A DNA stretch of 64,000 nt from Colletes latitarsis (Eukaryota > Arthropoda > Insecta > Hymenoptera > Colletidae), in contig NC_135141.1 of NCBI RefSeq assembly GCF_051014445.1, positions 7,254,001 through 7,318,000 of the forward strand. Reading direction: 5' to 3'. The notes under the pieces are model-generated. The model searched no databases. It was not told the DNA's origin and saw only the letters and a list, made by a program, of their open reading frames with translations. Shown in pieces: positions 33,788 to 45,465 of this stretch. Within the stretch, counting starts at the first letter, position 1, and every line of letters begins with the position of its first letter. The position numbers were made by a program, and so were the translations under genes.

Positions 33788-35269
33788 TCGCTGCTTGCAG
33801 ATCGTCACGGTTCATTCTTAAGCCGTCGGCGATCGAGAGTGGACCTTGTGACGATCGCGTTCCCATTTACCTACGAGCTCCGAGGAAGATGAGTCGATCT
33901 CGCTCCTCGTAATAGAATCAGTTTGCGGACAAACAATTTATTGGAAAATCTCGTCATCGTGACTTGAGATTTTCCCAGAGATAGGACAATCTGCCTGACG
34001 TTGTAGCGATTGCACGGCACGCCGAGTGTGAAGCGATCGCAGACGCAGGATTGTGATTGAACGTTGCAAGTCGTGGATGCGACTGCGACGTTGGAGATTC
34101 GGTGTGGATCGCCTTGAGTCTTCTTCCAATTATTCGGGTAAAGCTGCTGGAAGGCTGATACCGACATGCTGGTATCACCTAGTGGTAGTTCACCGTTCAT
34201 AGAGGTCATACGAAACCCACTGGAATCACCCGTCCTGTGTACCACTGAGAGTACACCGACCGGTGGGGTGGAAAGTTTCAACGACCAGATTAGAGCTATA
34301 CGGCGTAGGAGCAACCGGAAGATAGATATTCAGGAAGGATATCACTTCGTGGTGCTCTCCGTGTATCGGGCGTCGGAGAACCCGCTCCAATATACCGTCG
34401 TGAGGGGACAATAACTAGAGCCTAAGCGTACGGTGGAGCAAAGAGTTCGAAGAGCCTTCCTTCCATCGCTACACCCACTACCAGCTGTGAGTCGACCACA
34501 CTGAGCTGTGAACGTAGGCTGGTTGGAATTGCAGGGGATTGAGTCCTGAACCGGTGAGCCGCAGGCCAGTTCCTTTGCCGGGCGTTACTTTGATGAAGGA
34601 ATCGCCGGCTTGGCAACCACGTGAGCATACCGCAGGTCGCTCCTGAGGAGCAGCCGTTGAGGAAGCCGAACAAGGACAAGACGTCCTCTTGCGTGGGTGG
34701 TGTCCATACGCCATCCGCACGGTGAGTGTGCTCGCGGGATATAGCCTCTTGGAGCCTTACAACCTCCATTTGGTTTCCCGTCCGTGGCATTGCAAAGAGA
34801 ACCCGTAGAACGGAGGAAAGCCTCGTCTACCCAGTTGTGCGCGTCGGTGAGATCGTAGGAAACGAATCTCATCGACCAGAAAGAGAAGAAAATACAGTCC
34901 ACTAGCTAGAGCGTTAGATAGCCAGCCAGCTCTCCCCTCCAAGTACACCAGACTGTCGCTGGAGCGCGAGAAACAGCTGACGAGCGCGCGATTGTTGACT
35001 TGTCCGCAAAAGTATTTATTAGGCGGATTCTTTTGTGATAGAAAGCCTCCGCAGCAATGAGAAAAAAGGAGACAACAAAGAGGAGACGGGGCCAGAGAGC
35101 GAGCCACCCTCCAGTCATTCTTTTTAGTTTCTAGTTTTTATTGTTATAATTTTGTAAAGAATTCATTTATATTTTTGTAATAAAAAATTTATTGAAAAAC
35201 TTGTAACAATTTCTCTCCCTGTCTGTTTCCTCATCCGGACCCACGTTAAAGTCCCTGAGTACTTTAACA
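33788..35269 (+). repeat. BEL-type LTR L6, right part
   Basis: Continues the LTR begun at 28599 after the CGCGGCCG duplicate. Family landmarks follow in the right order: GGAGCCTTACAACCTCC near 34751, ACAGTCCACTAGCT near 34893, TCCGGACC near 35234, ending ACTTTAACA at 35269. The next five bases, GATAG, do not match ATTTG at 28594-28598, so L6 is not a simple solo LTR. It may be a 5' LTR whose interior starts at 35270, or one side of a rearrangement. Confidence 0.7.
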
Positions 35270-35332
35270 GATAGAGATAGTCAATAATCTCTAACAACAT
35301 ATAGTTATTGCAATACGATTAGGACGAGTGCT

Positions 35333-36862
35333 TTGGTGAACCAGAAAAGGAAGACCATTCGCGCCCACACAAGCGCGGTGGAAGTTGCAGCAGAGATGCA
35401 GGCTGCTGCCGATAAGCTGAAAAAATTGGCGGCGACTGCTCGCCGCCAAGTTGTTGAGCAACGGCAAGTTTTAGTAAGGGCACGGAATGTACCGCCGCCA
35501 ACCCTTCGCCGTAAGAAGAGGGCTGTCAAGAAGGAGAAGACAGTGGTGCAACGAATCACCGAAAAGGCTAGTAGTTTGATTGTGTTGGTGTGTTTGCTCA
35601 TGCTGGTCGACGTAGCTGGGGGAGCTGTTACACCCCCGGTTAAAGCGTTGTGCTCCTTAGACGGTGCTGGACTGAATGCAAATAATCCGCTGCTTAAGCA
35701 ACTGAGACAGGCAACCTCTTTAACTCATGTCGAGGCTAAAAGGGAGAAAGCTGTTGATTTGGTTACGTATGCTGGGTTGACGGAAATGCTGCTCAAGTGG
35801 ACACAATTTGCAAGAGCATTTGATTTTTGAGAAATTCCGGCGATGGAAACTAAAAAATTGGAAGAAATTAGGCGCATTTGTGAGAACAACATAATGGAAA
35901 TTAAAGACACAATGAAGCGTATTGCCAACTGTAGATCAGAGTATAAAAGAATGGTGGAATTGTTAAAGACTCAGAATACCGCATTCAGCCCAGTACCGGT
36001 AGATACTGCTAATTTGCGTGATTGCACAGCAGCTTTGGAAAATGCTAAGGTATTGTGGGATCCTATAGTCGCGCATAGGCATGACGCACATGATAGGAAT
36101 ACTGCAGAGTTTTTTAATTACACTGAAGCAGCTCCCTGTAATCACACAGAGCACTGGCGAGAGTGGGGCTATTTGTCTGGTGGCGGTAGCGACAATTGTG
36201 TCAAGGGTCTTAGTTCAGATTACGATTTGCACAATACAAACTGCATTAAGAATGTCAAAGTTAATGTGAACCAGCCAGCTAGGATGTGTGGCTTAGGTTT
36301 TAGAAACTTCAGGGGCTCAGATAATACATATCATGTACCTATCTATGGCACTAATGTTAGTTGTTCAATGGGATGTTTCTCTTTTGAGGAATTGTTCGAT
36401 ATCCGCAACCAACCAACCATTGTGTCTGAGCTATTTGACACCCTTTGCGGCTAGTCTGTGGGACCTAAGAGCGCTTGATGACATCATGCTGAGGAAAGCA
36501 ATAACAGTCGAAGATATAACTATCTTCCGTGACAACACAGTCTTTCTTATAGAGGGGAAAGATTACGTTTCTCGAAACACCTGGACCTTTTCGACTTGTT
36601 GCGGTGGCAAGGGACCTAGCACTAAAGGTAGCATGTCCTATAAGGACAAATGGTGTGCATGTTCGTTGCAACGCAGACCTCTTTTGAAAGGTTTGTTTGA
36701 CTGACTGCATTCTTCACCAATCCTAACATGAGGACCGTTTCAATATGGTTGGGGACCGTGACACTTCTCTTCATAAGCCCTAGAAGCACAGTGCTTATTG
36801 GTTTGACTTGGTTAGCATATTTCTCGGGATCCAGTGAGGCAGTTTGCTCACTGGAGAATTAA
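35333..36862 (+). pseudogene. Broken cysteine-rich virus-like glycoprotein gene
   Basis: Three blocks read in sequence. 35333-35830 encodes a basic N-terminus, a strongly basic RRKKRAVKKEK stretch and a hydrophobic signal-peptide-like segment near residues 79-97. 35843-36454 lies in the same frame after a TGA stop; it holds a helical region, then many Cys and NxT/NxS sites. A frameshift near 36440 leads to a third piece ending at 36704, with a FSTCCGGKGPS block. A last open stretch, 36728-36862, is hydrophobic and could be the membrane anchor. Signal peptide, paired Cys, N-glycosylation sites and a C-terminal membrane segment describe a virion or envelope glycoprotein. The layout recalls the putative virion glycoproteins of chroparavirus and negevirus relatives (Pfam DiSB-ORF2_chro), but that is a guess without a profile search. 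The breaks show it is not functional. Confidence 0.55.
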
Positions 36863-36929
36863 ATTCCCGCTAATGCCGTTAGTGGGAAGTGGTCCACGAC
36901 GAAGGGTACTCGGTTTGATCTAAACTTAG

Positions 36930-37841
36930 CGAAAGGACAGGCAAGAACAACACATGATACAGTAAAAGAAAAAGGAAGTGACGAAAGAAGAAATCGTCGT
37001 CTTCAAAGAGAAAAGAACACAATTAAAGCATATTGTGTCTTAAACAATGTTCATGTTGATTTATCTGTTCCATTCATTTATAATATAAGGCAGAATGAAA
37101 GTATTGGAACAGTTGAAAGTATTAGAAAACTGGTAGATGTTGGTGTGCAACTAAAAAGTGAAGAGCTAATAACTGATTGTATTATAGACACTATTTCATG
37201 CGATGAAAATTTAATTACTTTAACTAAGATAAATTTTGAACTTTTAAATACGATAATAGAAGTAATAAAATTAGCATATCCACAATATTTCATATTCAAT
37301 TCTAAAAGTATTATTATTTACGCGATATTCAATTGCCAGTTGTAGACAAATTATTTTAAACACCATTGACATTTTATACGACTGCTTAAAAGAAGCAATT
37401 TATTTTCCTAATACGAATGAAATTTCGAAGAATATTCCAATTTGTTTCAATAATTTCAAAGTTGTGAGGGTTGTATTAGACTGCACAGAAATATTTATAC
37501 AAAAACCTAAAAATTTATGTTGCCAAATATCAACGTATTCACAGTATAAACATAGATATAGTATTGAGTACATGACCGAAGTGACTCCTGGTGGCCTTAT
37601 ATGTTTTATAAGTAACATGTATGGTGGTAGAACTTCCGATAATGTAATTTTTGAACAAAGTAACATCATTAATTATTTAGAAAAAAATGACGCTATCATG
37701 GTTAATACGGGATTTACAATTGATAAATTGTGTAAAGACAATGACATAAAATTGATTTGTCTTCCATTCTTGGGAGAAAAAACAAAGATCGAGTGCACAT
37801 TGAACAATCTAATCGGAGGCCCAAAACATTTAAAGTTTTAA
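36930..37841 (+). pseudogene. ISL2EU-like (DDE_Tnp_4) transposase relic
   Basis: The second half, about 37350-37841 in one frame, has the hallmarks of this family. FKVVRVVLDCTEIFIQKPK carries the first Asp, then YSQYKHRYSIEYMTEVTPGG, FISNMYGGRTSDNVIFE with an Ser-Asp block, GDAIMVNTGFTID and a final LPFL motif. The first half, 36930-37345, lies in another frame and ends in a stop. The usual D-K/R-G-F at the third block is N-T-G-F here. The gene begins soon after the glycoprotein relic without a clear start codon or inverted ends. Confidence 0.7.
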
Positions 37842-38109
37842 GTTACCGAATCTCTTCAGGCTTAGTTGAGAAGGGTGAAGAAATATTTACCATTAAATAA
37901 ATACACATGATAATAAAAAAAACTTAGTGTTCTTCATTGATGTGTTGAATTTGTGAATTCCAATACACTATTTAGCGACAAAAACATTACTGCACTTTTT
38001 AGAAACACCTTTCTTTGGAAGAATATACAACACTGGTATGACAGCTGTATTATCCAGCCCCATACTCACCCGATTACGGAGCTTTGTGAACTACGGTCGC
38101 GCCCTTACA
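37842..38109. other. Unassigned spacer
   Basis: AT-rich, with no gene or repeat recognised. Confidence 0.5.
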
Positions 38110-38345
38110 GTATTTACCAATAGAAACAATAAACAATCGGTGATTTAACGCTTACACACACACTGCCACAGACACGTGCGTATCGACAGAATGAATTGTA
38201 GTTGCAGCGATCTTTTTGAGGGAAAATCTAGGAAACTACGGCCGAGCGGCGGTTATATGTATGGGAAAAAGTTGTTGATTTCTACACATATTCAAAAAAT
38301 CATCGAAATCTGCGAGAACCGCCCCTCCTTTTCTAAATAATTACC
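38110..38345 (+). repeat. Fragment of the Merlin element's inverted repeat
   Basis: Contains AGAAACAATAAACAATCGG, GCGGTTATATGTATGGG and CTTTTCTAAATAATTACC in the order seen at 40820-41015. The complementary copy is at 39335-39570. Confidence 0.65.
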
Positions 38346-39017
38346 AAAAAATGATTTACGCAAAAAAACTACTTGTCTTTGTCAACATTGTAATGTTGCA
38401 TTATCTGTTACTGCATGCTTTGAACTACATCAAGTACAAGAAAAATAAGCGAAACTGTTCTTAAAAACAACATGTGTCATTTACTATTTGCTAAGATGTT
38501 TTGTAAATTGATTTTTCTTCAAACCAGAATTCCTATCTTGGTAAATAATACAGGCGAGATAGCTCGTCCTTGGTCGTGAAGCAGTTAAATGATAAAAACT
38601 GTTACGTCGTGACTCCATCGGCATTGATAAAGGGAAATTTCTCTAGACTTACTTGATCTATTCCGCTTCCGGGAGCAGCGTGGCGGCCTAGCAGAAGAGC
38701 TTCAGGTAGCACTGCCGGGGCATGGATCTGTGGCGTCCAACGTGGGGCTGGAACGCCTGTAACCTCACGTCGACAACTTGTTGATCTAGCTCTTGTATTC
38801 ACACGATAAAGCTGTGGCCTAGGGAAGAGAGCATCAAGAATGCAGAGTACTGTGTCACCCCAATGAGAAGCGGTACACCACCGACAGTGGGTTAACAATT
38901 TTAATTATTTAAACACATACAGTAATTAGCACGCACAACGCTATCTTTGTTCGATGCGGTGATACGCGACGACACTGCACACGCGGCGAACAACCTCGCA
39001 CTGGTAGCACGCCACGA
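38346..39017. other. Unassigned region, partly GC-rich
   Basis: No transposon domain recognised. 38600-38900 is more GC-rich than its surroundings and has a 98-codon minus-strand frame without recognisable features. Confidence 0.4.
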
Positions 39018-42000
39018 CAGTGTGGCCAGATCGGGCATAATTGAGTGCATCGAAATCGACAGTAGTGACGACGAACTTCCTTAGCATCTAACAGAGTGAT
39101 GGGGATAGCAGGCATATACTACCGCACGAGTCACCTGTACGTGAGCTCGGCATTTCGCACAATTTTGGGAAAACGATAAGCAACGCTAGTGTGAGCCTTT
39201 CCTTCTTGCTCTTGTAAAAGAGAAACAGCTGAAATACGAACTTGCGATAATCGGCATACGATTCCAAGTCTCGACCGCCCAGCATTTTTACTTTTCAGCC
39301 TATGTAAGGTATAAGATACCATAAGGGAAAACAAATTTCGAAAATTTTTTTGGTAATTATTTAGAAAGGAGAGGGTCTCACTGATTTCGATGGTTTTTGA
39401 ATATGTTGTAGAAATCAACATTTTGAACAACTTTTTCCCATACATATTAACCGCCGCTCAGCCTTAATTTTCGAGATTTTTCTTCAAAAAGATTGCTACT
39501 ACTACAATGAATTCTGTCTATATGTATATGTCTGTGACTCTGTATGCGTTAGTACACGATCGCCGATTTTCTTTGTTTGTATTAATCGGCATGACAACCA
39601 ATGCCAAATAATGTATAATGTGTCAAGCTAAATCTAATTCTGCATTGATATCGCTTTAAACGCATTGCTGTCAAAGGTTTCGAAATGAAGTTGTATGAAT
39701 ATTTAAGTATTATACATGCAATAATTATGATACACTAATTGATTTTTTAATAGAACAAAGAGTGATTTATGGTGAGATGTATTGTAGTAAGTGTAAAAAT
39801 ACAGAAGCAATGAAATTTAATCGCAAATTCAATTGCTACGCAAGCTATATTTAAAAAAATCGAAATAAAAAACGAGTGAGAATATATTGCAAGTCAAAAA
39901 TTAGTGCTCTCCAAAATACGTGGTTTAATGATATGCATACTTCTATACAAGATATTTGTCGCTTTGTCGGTTACCATTTAATGATGAAACCACCAAAAAA
40001 AAAATTTTTCCAAAATGAGCTGGAAATATCGTCGACAACGGAAGTTGATTGGACCAGCTTTTGCCGCCAATTATATCTTTTATGGACAGAAAAACATTCT
40101 GTTCCAATAGGAGGTGAAAATGAAATTGTTGAAGTGGATGAGGCCAAAATTGGTAAACGGAAATTTAATAAGGGAAGACTTTTAACTGGCCAGTGGATTT
40201 TCGGAGGAATTGAACGTTCGAGCAAACGTATATTATTATTATTATTCCAGTTCCAGATCGATCATCCGAGACATTAATCGAAACGATCTGAAATTGGATC
40301 AAACCTGATACCACGATTATAAGCGATTGCTGGAAAGCGTACGATTGTCTCAATAAAGAAGGTTTTAGGCACTTGAGAGTCAACCACAAAATCAACTTTG
40401 TAGATCCGGAGACAAATACACAGTTGCAGAACATCGAACGTGTATGGCGAGAAGAAAGGGCGAATATTCCGAAGTATGAAACTCGCCAAATACATTATGT
40501 AGGCTATTTAGTTGAATTCTTCTTTCGTCGACAATATGATTTTAATAATCGAATAATGAAATTTTCGAAATAATGGCCGAAATTGTTTCCCACTTTTGAT
40601 AATATCAATAAACAAAATTGAAATAGAAAATGAATGCGTGGCCGATATATGGAAATCTAACCCAGACCTAATCCATTATATTAGGTACTGACAAGTAAAA
40701 TAGTTAGGTTTAAATAAGGGTTGGGTTAGATTTTTTTATGCCTGCCGCCATTAGGCGTCCGGCTACACAAATCGAGATTTTAAGCACACCCGTTATATGC
40801 GACCATTGCCGGCCGACTCTATGTATGTATAGAAACAATAAACAATCGGCGATTCGACGCTGAGGTAGTAGCGCTCTTTATGAAGAGAAATCTCGGAAAC
40901 CAAGGCCGAGTGGTGGTTATATGTATAGGAGAAAGTTGTTCAGAATGTTAATTTCTACAACATATTAAGAAATGATCGAAATTGGTGAGACCCTCCCTTT
41001 TCTAAATAATTACCCCACATTAAAAACGTATTCCACAAATATTTTAGAATAATGTTGTTCAAAGCAGTCCCACTCGTAAAGGGTTAATTAAGGATTAATT
41101 AAAATGAAAAACCACTCTTAGTCAGTACCGTGCACACGCTGTAACAATCTTCGGTAACAAATATTCTGTAAAGATATGATTTAAATAGAAAAATGAATTG
41201 CTACAGAAATAGATTACTCCTGACTTTTCCTGCTATGTTTTTCAATAACCGTATCAATTTGTTGCACACAATCAAATGTTATATATGTTATATATGTTAA
41301 CTGCTACTCATGTAATAGAATTTTATTTTTAATTATTGCCCTTTAAAAACCTACGAAGACTGGGCTATGTATGTATATCTACGCCCCTTCTTTCACCATC
41401 CTCGTCGTTTTTAACCTTAATGAGTCACTGCTGTAACAGCAGACAGAAAAAATAGAGATAAAATTTCTTTGATTTTGAACCTTCTTAAGATTTATACAAA
41501 ACGTTTTAAAAAATTTTTACAAATAATGTATATGTATTGAAATAATTATAAAACTACAAGACGCAAAACTATAATCATCATTATCCAGAAGCTGAGAACT
41601 TAAAATTTAAATGTAAAGTTTCATTGAAATTCATTCAACCATTTAATATGAGCAATCATGTTAATAGTATAGAAACAAAAAAAAATTTCTTTTTTATTAA
41701 TAGTCACAATATGAGCAGAGGGTCTTAAAACGTGTATTTTCATTATAAAAAATTTTCGAAATTTACGAAATTTTTTTTTCATTATGGTATCTTGTACCTT
41801 ACATAAGTCGGAAAGTAGAAATGCTGGGCAGTCGAGACTTGGAATCGTATACCAATTATCGCGAGGTCGTATTTCAGCTGTTTCGTATTTCTAGTGTTCC
41901 TTACCGTTTTCCTGAAATTGAGCGAAATGCCGAGCACACATCCAGGTGACTGGTGCGGTAGGATATGTCTGCTATCCTCACCACTCTGTTAGACGCTGAG

Positions 42001-42034
42001 GAAGTTCGTCGTCACTACTGTTGATTTCACACTG
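39018..42034 (+). mobile_element. Merlin-type DNA transposon with long inverted repeats
   Basis: The left end CAGTGTGGCCAGATCGGGC starts an inverted repeat of about 550 bases (39018-39570). The right repeat is in two pieces, 40820-41020 and 41740-42034, separated by about 720 unrelated AT-rich bases; its tip lacks about 26 bases present on the left. A Merlin transposase relic lies between the repeats. No 8-bp target duplication is visible, perhaps because of the damaged right tip. The subterminal sequences match those of the 28966-33779 element. Confidence 0.65.
39876..40573 (+). pseudogene. Merlin (ISXO2/IS1016-like) transposase, broken
   Basis: The first frame (39876-40277) has VDWTSFCRQLYLLW and ENEIVEVDEAKIGKRKFNKG, then GQWIFGGIERSSKR, all typical of Merlin. 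A frameshift near 40245 and a TGA near 40290 follow. Next come PDTTIISDCWKAYDCL (second Asp) and, at 40373-40573, NHKINFVDPETN and NIERVWREE, which carries the third acidic residue. The DDE triad is therefore visible although the gene is disrupted. Merlin transposases move elements with inverted ends and 8-9 bp target duplications. Confidence 0.8.
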
Positions 42035-42427
42035 TTCGTACAAATTTCTTGCCATCAGTTCTGTGGCGAAACAAAATAGCCCTAGGAACGTTCTAGAATC
42101 GGGGCCGTGTGTTTCTTTACGGATTTACCTAATTCTGTGTCACCGCCTGCCTATTCCCCCCCCCCACGTGCTTTTTCGGGAAGGCGGTGTGTCGCGGCGG
42201 TGAGGGTGTACTTGTAGTGTGAGCTAGCGCTACAATACTCTGGTGTATATAATAAAAATGTTTATGTAAAAACATAAAATACTAAATTTCAAGCGTTTCA
42301 TTAATATACCAACGTACAAAATTTTTATTATGTTTCCAACAATTTGATTCTGTTTTCTATTGTTTGCCTGTCATGTTTCAATTAACGTCAAGTGTGTTAT
42401 TTAGGTTTATAAAGATTATAATATATA
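42035..42427. other. Unassigned region
   Basis: A C-run near 42158-42167 and no recognisable gene. Confidence 0.5.
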
Positions 42428-42569
42428 CAGTTGCTCAGAAAATTGAGCGTACACCTAGATCGACAATGAAAATTGGAGGAGAAATAATTAAAAACGGACA
42501 TATTCAAAAGTAAAAACGCAATACATACTTTATTTCAATATTTTAATGGACAATTCTTTAAAAAAAACT
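42428..42569. repeat. Tc1-like terminal fragment
   Basis: Starts CAGTTGCTCAGAAAATTGAG after TATA, the form of a Tc1-type terminal repeat. It is cut at about 42569 by the piggyBac-like element. Confidence 0.45.
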
Positions 42570-43795
42570 TTAATACTAGGTTTACGGGATGCGTCATTTT
42601 GACGCATTTCGAATTTTATAAGGAAAATTACAAAACCCGTTTGCATTTTTATTTTATCTCTTGTAATGACTTTTATCCATTGATCAAGGTAAATATATAT
42701 TCAAGTCTATTTTCTTCAAGAGCGTTGAAATATTGAAATTCTCAATGTGATATACCTATCTCTACGGATATGCGTCAATTTGACGTAATTGATCGTAATT
42801 TAGACAAAATTTTGAGTACACATGCAGACACCACATCAATAATAAATAGAAATGTACCGACAATACTTCGATCCGTTATCCGATATCGTTATCTCAAATG
42901 AAATAAGCGATAAACAACTATTGCCGATAAGCAATAATAGAAAGAACGAAACGCAGAATGTCAATTGATGTCAGAGTGCGAAGAGATTTTGAAGGTTTCA
43001 GTTGCTTAGTTCGAGTATCGAAAAATAAAATACTAGAATATTTTTTGAATTAGTAATATTATTGGGAACCTCAATTTTATACTATTTTGACAAAAAACCC
43101 CTCTTCATCATCTAAATATGCCTAGAAGAGGAAATGAAATTTTACAAAACATAGTCAGTATTTATGAGGAGTGTTCTGGCTCTGAAGAGGATGAAAATGA
43201 AGTGATTCAAAGCGAGGATGAAATCGAGATTTTGGAATCTGATGAAAGTATGCAAGCAGGGGAATCATCAGACAGTGAAAAAGAAAATCATCTGAAATTA
43301 GGTCTTCGCAGAAAAAGGATGCGTATCCTATCCGATTCTGAATCTGAGAATGAGACAAGTATTACGGAATCGTCCCAAAATTCGGATGCATTCTGTGATA
43401 CAGAAATAGCAGTCGATGGAACAACTTGGACGAAATTGAAAGTGGGCGGCTCTAGTGGTCGATATCCTTTCCACAAAATCTTCAAAGACATCGCTGGGCC
43501 TACTAGCTACGTAAAACGAAATGTGATGGAAGGTAACGTAAGCAGTGCTTTTCATTTGATTAGAACCAAAAACATGATACAACATATAAGAAGTTGTACT
43601 GAAGAAGAAGCACGTCGTGTTTTGAAAGGAGATTGGAAGATTTCAACCAGAAAGTTACTTGTGTTATTGGGATTTTGTACGCTAGGGGAGTGTATGAAGC
43701 AAATTCGTTAAATGCTTTTTATTTATGGCCCCAGGAATGGGGAGCAGCTTTTTTTTCTAATGCGATGTCCAGGGATGAATTCATGCAAATTCTTC
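42570..43795 (+). mobile_element. piggyBac-like element, 5' part
   Basis: A TTAA at 42570-42573 is followed by TACTAGGTTTACGGG. About 20 bases in is the palindrome ATGCGTCATTTTGACGCAT (42589-42607), with a second, slightly altered form at 42770-42789. A piggyBac-type transposase gene starts at 43118. The element is truncated at about 43795 by a snapback fragment, so the 3' end is gone. Confidence 0.6.
43118..43795 (+). pseudogene. piggyBac-like transposase, N-terminal third
   Basis: The ATG at 43118 opens a protein with a long acidic, Ser-rich N-terminus. It then follows the piggyBac pattern with VDGTTWTKL, HKIFKDIAGPTSYVKR, MIQHIRSCTEEEARRVL and GDWKISTRKL. Near 43665 the frame shifts and continues in another with YARGVYEANSLNAFYLW, WGAAFFSNAMSRDEFMQILR. 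The catalytic aspartates lie further downstream in this family and are missing. The protein is therefore a dead N-terminal remnant. Confidence 0.75.
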
Positions 43796-43799
43796 GCTT

Positions 43800-44122
43800 A
43801 CACCCGAAATCCTACCCCTCACTTTATAGAAAAAAATTCAAGAAGGTGCGAAATTTTTGGACGGAAAAAAAAATTTCAAATAGTTTTGGAAAAATTATTT
43901 TTGGTTGCGGAGGTCAATTGAGATCATTTTTAGTGAATAGACACACTCCCGAAATCTGGCGCATTTTCGAGAAAGAAATTCAGTACGGGCGGAACTTTAA
44001 ACGTTAATAACTTTTTAACAAAGCCTCCCTCCATCAACAAATTGGTATTCTTGATTTTCGTCTTATTTTGACCTCAGTCAATCGCCCATTAAAATTTTTC
44101 CTAGGGGTAGCCAAACACCCTG
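43800..44122. repeat. Partial snapback element FB2-2
   Basis: Ends GGGTAGCCAAACACCCTG and repeats the right-end sequence of the copy at 32002-33036, including TTGGTATTCTTGATTTTCGT. Its left end is missing. It interrupts the piggyBac-like gene. Confidence 0.7.
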
Positions 44123-44203
44123 TATGTTAAAGTAGGACGTGGAAAGAAAAAAAATACGAAGCAAAGCTGATGAACGGTATTGTATAGTAAGAGAAATTAA
44201 AAT

Positions 44204-44436
44204 TGTTGGACGTGGATTAGGGTTTAGTTGAGGTATGTTTGTGTAACTATAAGCGTAACTATTACCGTTTATTATAACTATACAGGTGAATACGATACAT
44301 AACGCACATGGTGGATAACACAACAAAAAAACACATCGCCCGACCGGAAGCCGAATGACGAGAGAGACACACACATACAATACGTACAGACACACTCACT
44401 CGCACATGGCGGGCAATACGAGTTTCTATCTCAACA
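44204..44436 (-). repeat. 3' LTR of Copia-2
   Basis: Bounded by TG (44204) and CA (44436) and nearly identical to 50277-50508. In element orientation it starts TGTTGAGATAGAAACTCG and ends CCACGTCCAACA. Confidence 0.9.
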
Positions 44437-44447
44437 CTCCCCCTAAA
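44437..44447 (-). promoter_or_regulatory. Polypurine tract of Copia-2
   Basis: TTTAGGGGGAG on the minus strand directly precedes the 3' LTR, as expected for the plus-strand primer. Confidence 0.75.
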
Positions 44448-44471
44448 CTCGAATTGCATTTTGCATTTACC

Positions 44472-45465
44472 TCAGTGTTTGTGACTACGTTCTTCAGTTA
44501 CATTCATCAGGCGCACGCAGGTTTGTAATTTTATTTTTGGTAGTGACTTAGTTAAAGCATCCGCAATCATTGTACCTGAACTTGTGTATTGCACATCAAT
44601 ATCACCACTTTCCTGTTTTTCTCTTGCATAATGATAGCGGATGTCGATGTGCTTGCTTCTACGATGAAAAGTATTAATTTTACATAACAGTATGGCACTT
44701 TGATTATCGCAGAATATAGTAATACTTTGTCCGACTAAATCGTAAAGATACATTTTCGATAATAAATTTTTTAGGTACATAGCCTCCTTCGTTGCTTCGG
44801 AAATTCCCATATACTCTGCCTCCATTGTGGATAATGCTACAGATTTTTGTTTTTTAGACTCCCACCTTATAGGTCCACCAGCTAATAGTGCCACATAACC
44901 GTATCGCGATTTTCTGTCAGTTTCGTCTCCTGCCCAGTCAGAGTCTACATATATTTCTAAGCGCTTATCATTTCGCGTATAAGTTATTCCGTAATCTATA
45001 GTGCTCTTAAGGTAACGTAATACATGTTTGGCCGCTTTCCAATGATAATTTGTTGGGTTAGTGTTAAATTGACTAAGAACATTTGCCGCATATGTTATGT
45101 CGGGACGCGTAGAATTTGACAAATATATTAAGGTTTCAATTAGTTCCTGATACGGTACCTCCGTTGTGTTCGTAGCGGATACATCAATATGATTAAACGA
45201 TTCGTTTGGCGAGGTTGTGCTGGCGGGTTTACAGTTCTCTAGGTCGAATTTCTTTAAAGTTTCCATGATATATTTTCGTTGTTTAGTTTTATCGGAAATA
45301 AATCGTGTTCCCTTTCTACTTGTATACCTAGAATGTTACTTACTTTTCCTAAATCGTTCATCTTAAATCTATTTTTTAATACTTGTTTTATTTCTATAAT
45401 TGTTTGTATATTTTTGGAAGCTGTTAATATGTCATCTACGTATATAATTAGTATGATATTCGTAG
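44472..45465 (-). pseudogene. pol: Copia-2 pol: end of RT and RNase H
   Basis: The minus strand starts just after the R1-type insertion with LIIYVDDIL, the catalytic RT box. A frameshift near 45280 follows. The frame from 45266 to 44472 then holds the thumb region and RNase H, with YVDSDWAGDETDRKSRYGYV, KKQKSVALSTMEAEYM and a TKHIDIRYHYAREK-like block near the end. It stops 35 bases from the LTR. The RNase H acidic residues are present. Confidence 0.85.

Noticed and set aside
34422..35118. Several overlapping minus-strand frames of 60-122 codons
   Set aside because: They lie across LTR L6, on the antisense strand, and overlap each other in all frames.
28599..35269. L6 as a simple solo LTR interrupted by one insert
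   Set aside because: The two halves join well at CGCGGCCG, but the outer flanks ATTTG and GATAG do not match, so one side must be an element interior or a rearrangement.
38602..38898. A 98-codon minus-strand frame as a gene
   Set aside because: It has no recognisable motif, no conserved copy in the window and a composition that fits a chance frame in GC-rich sequence.
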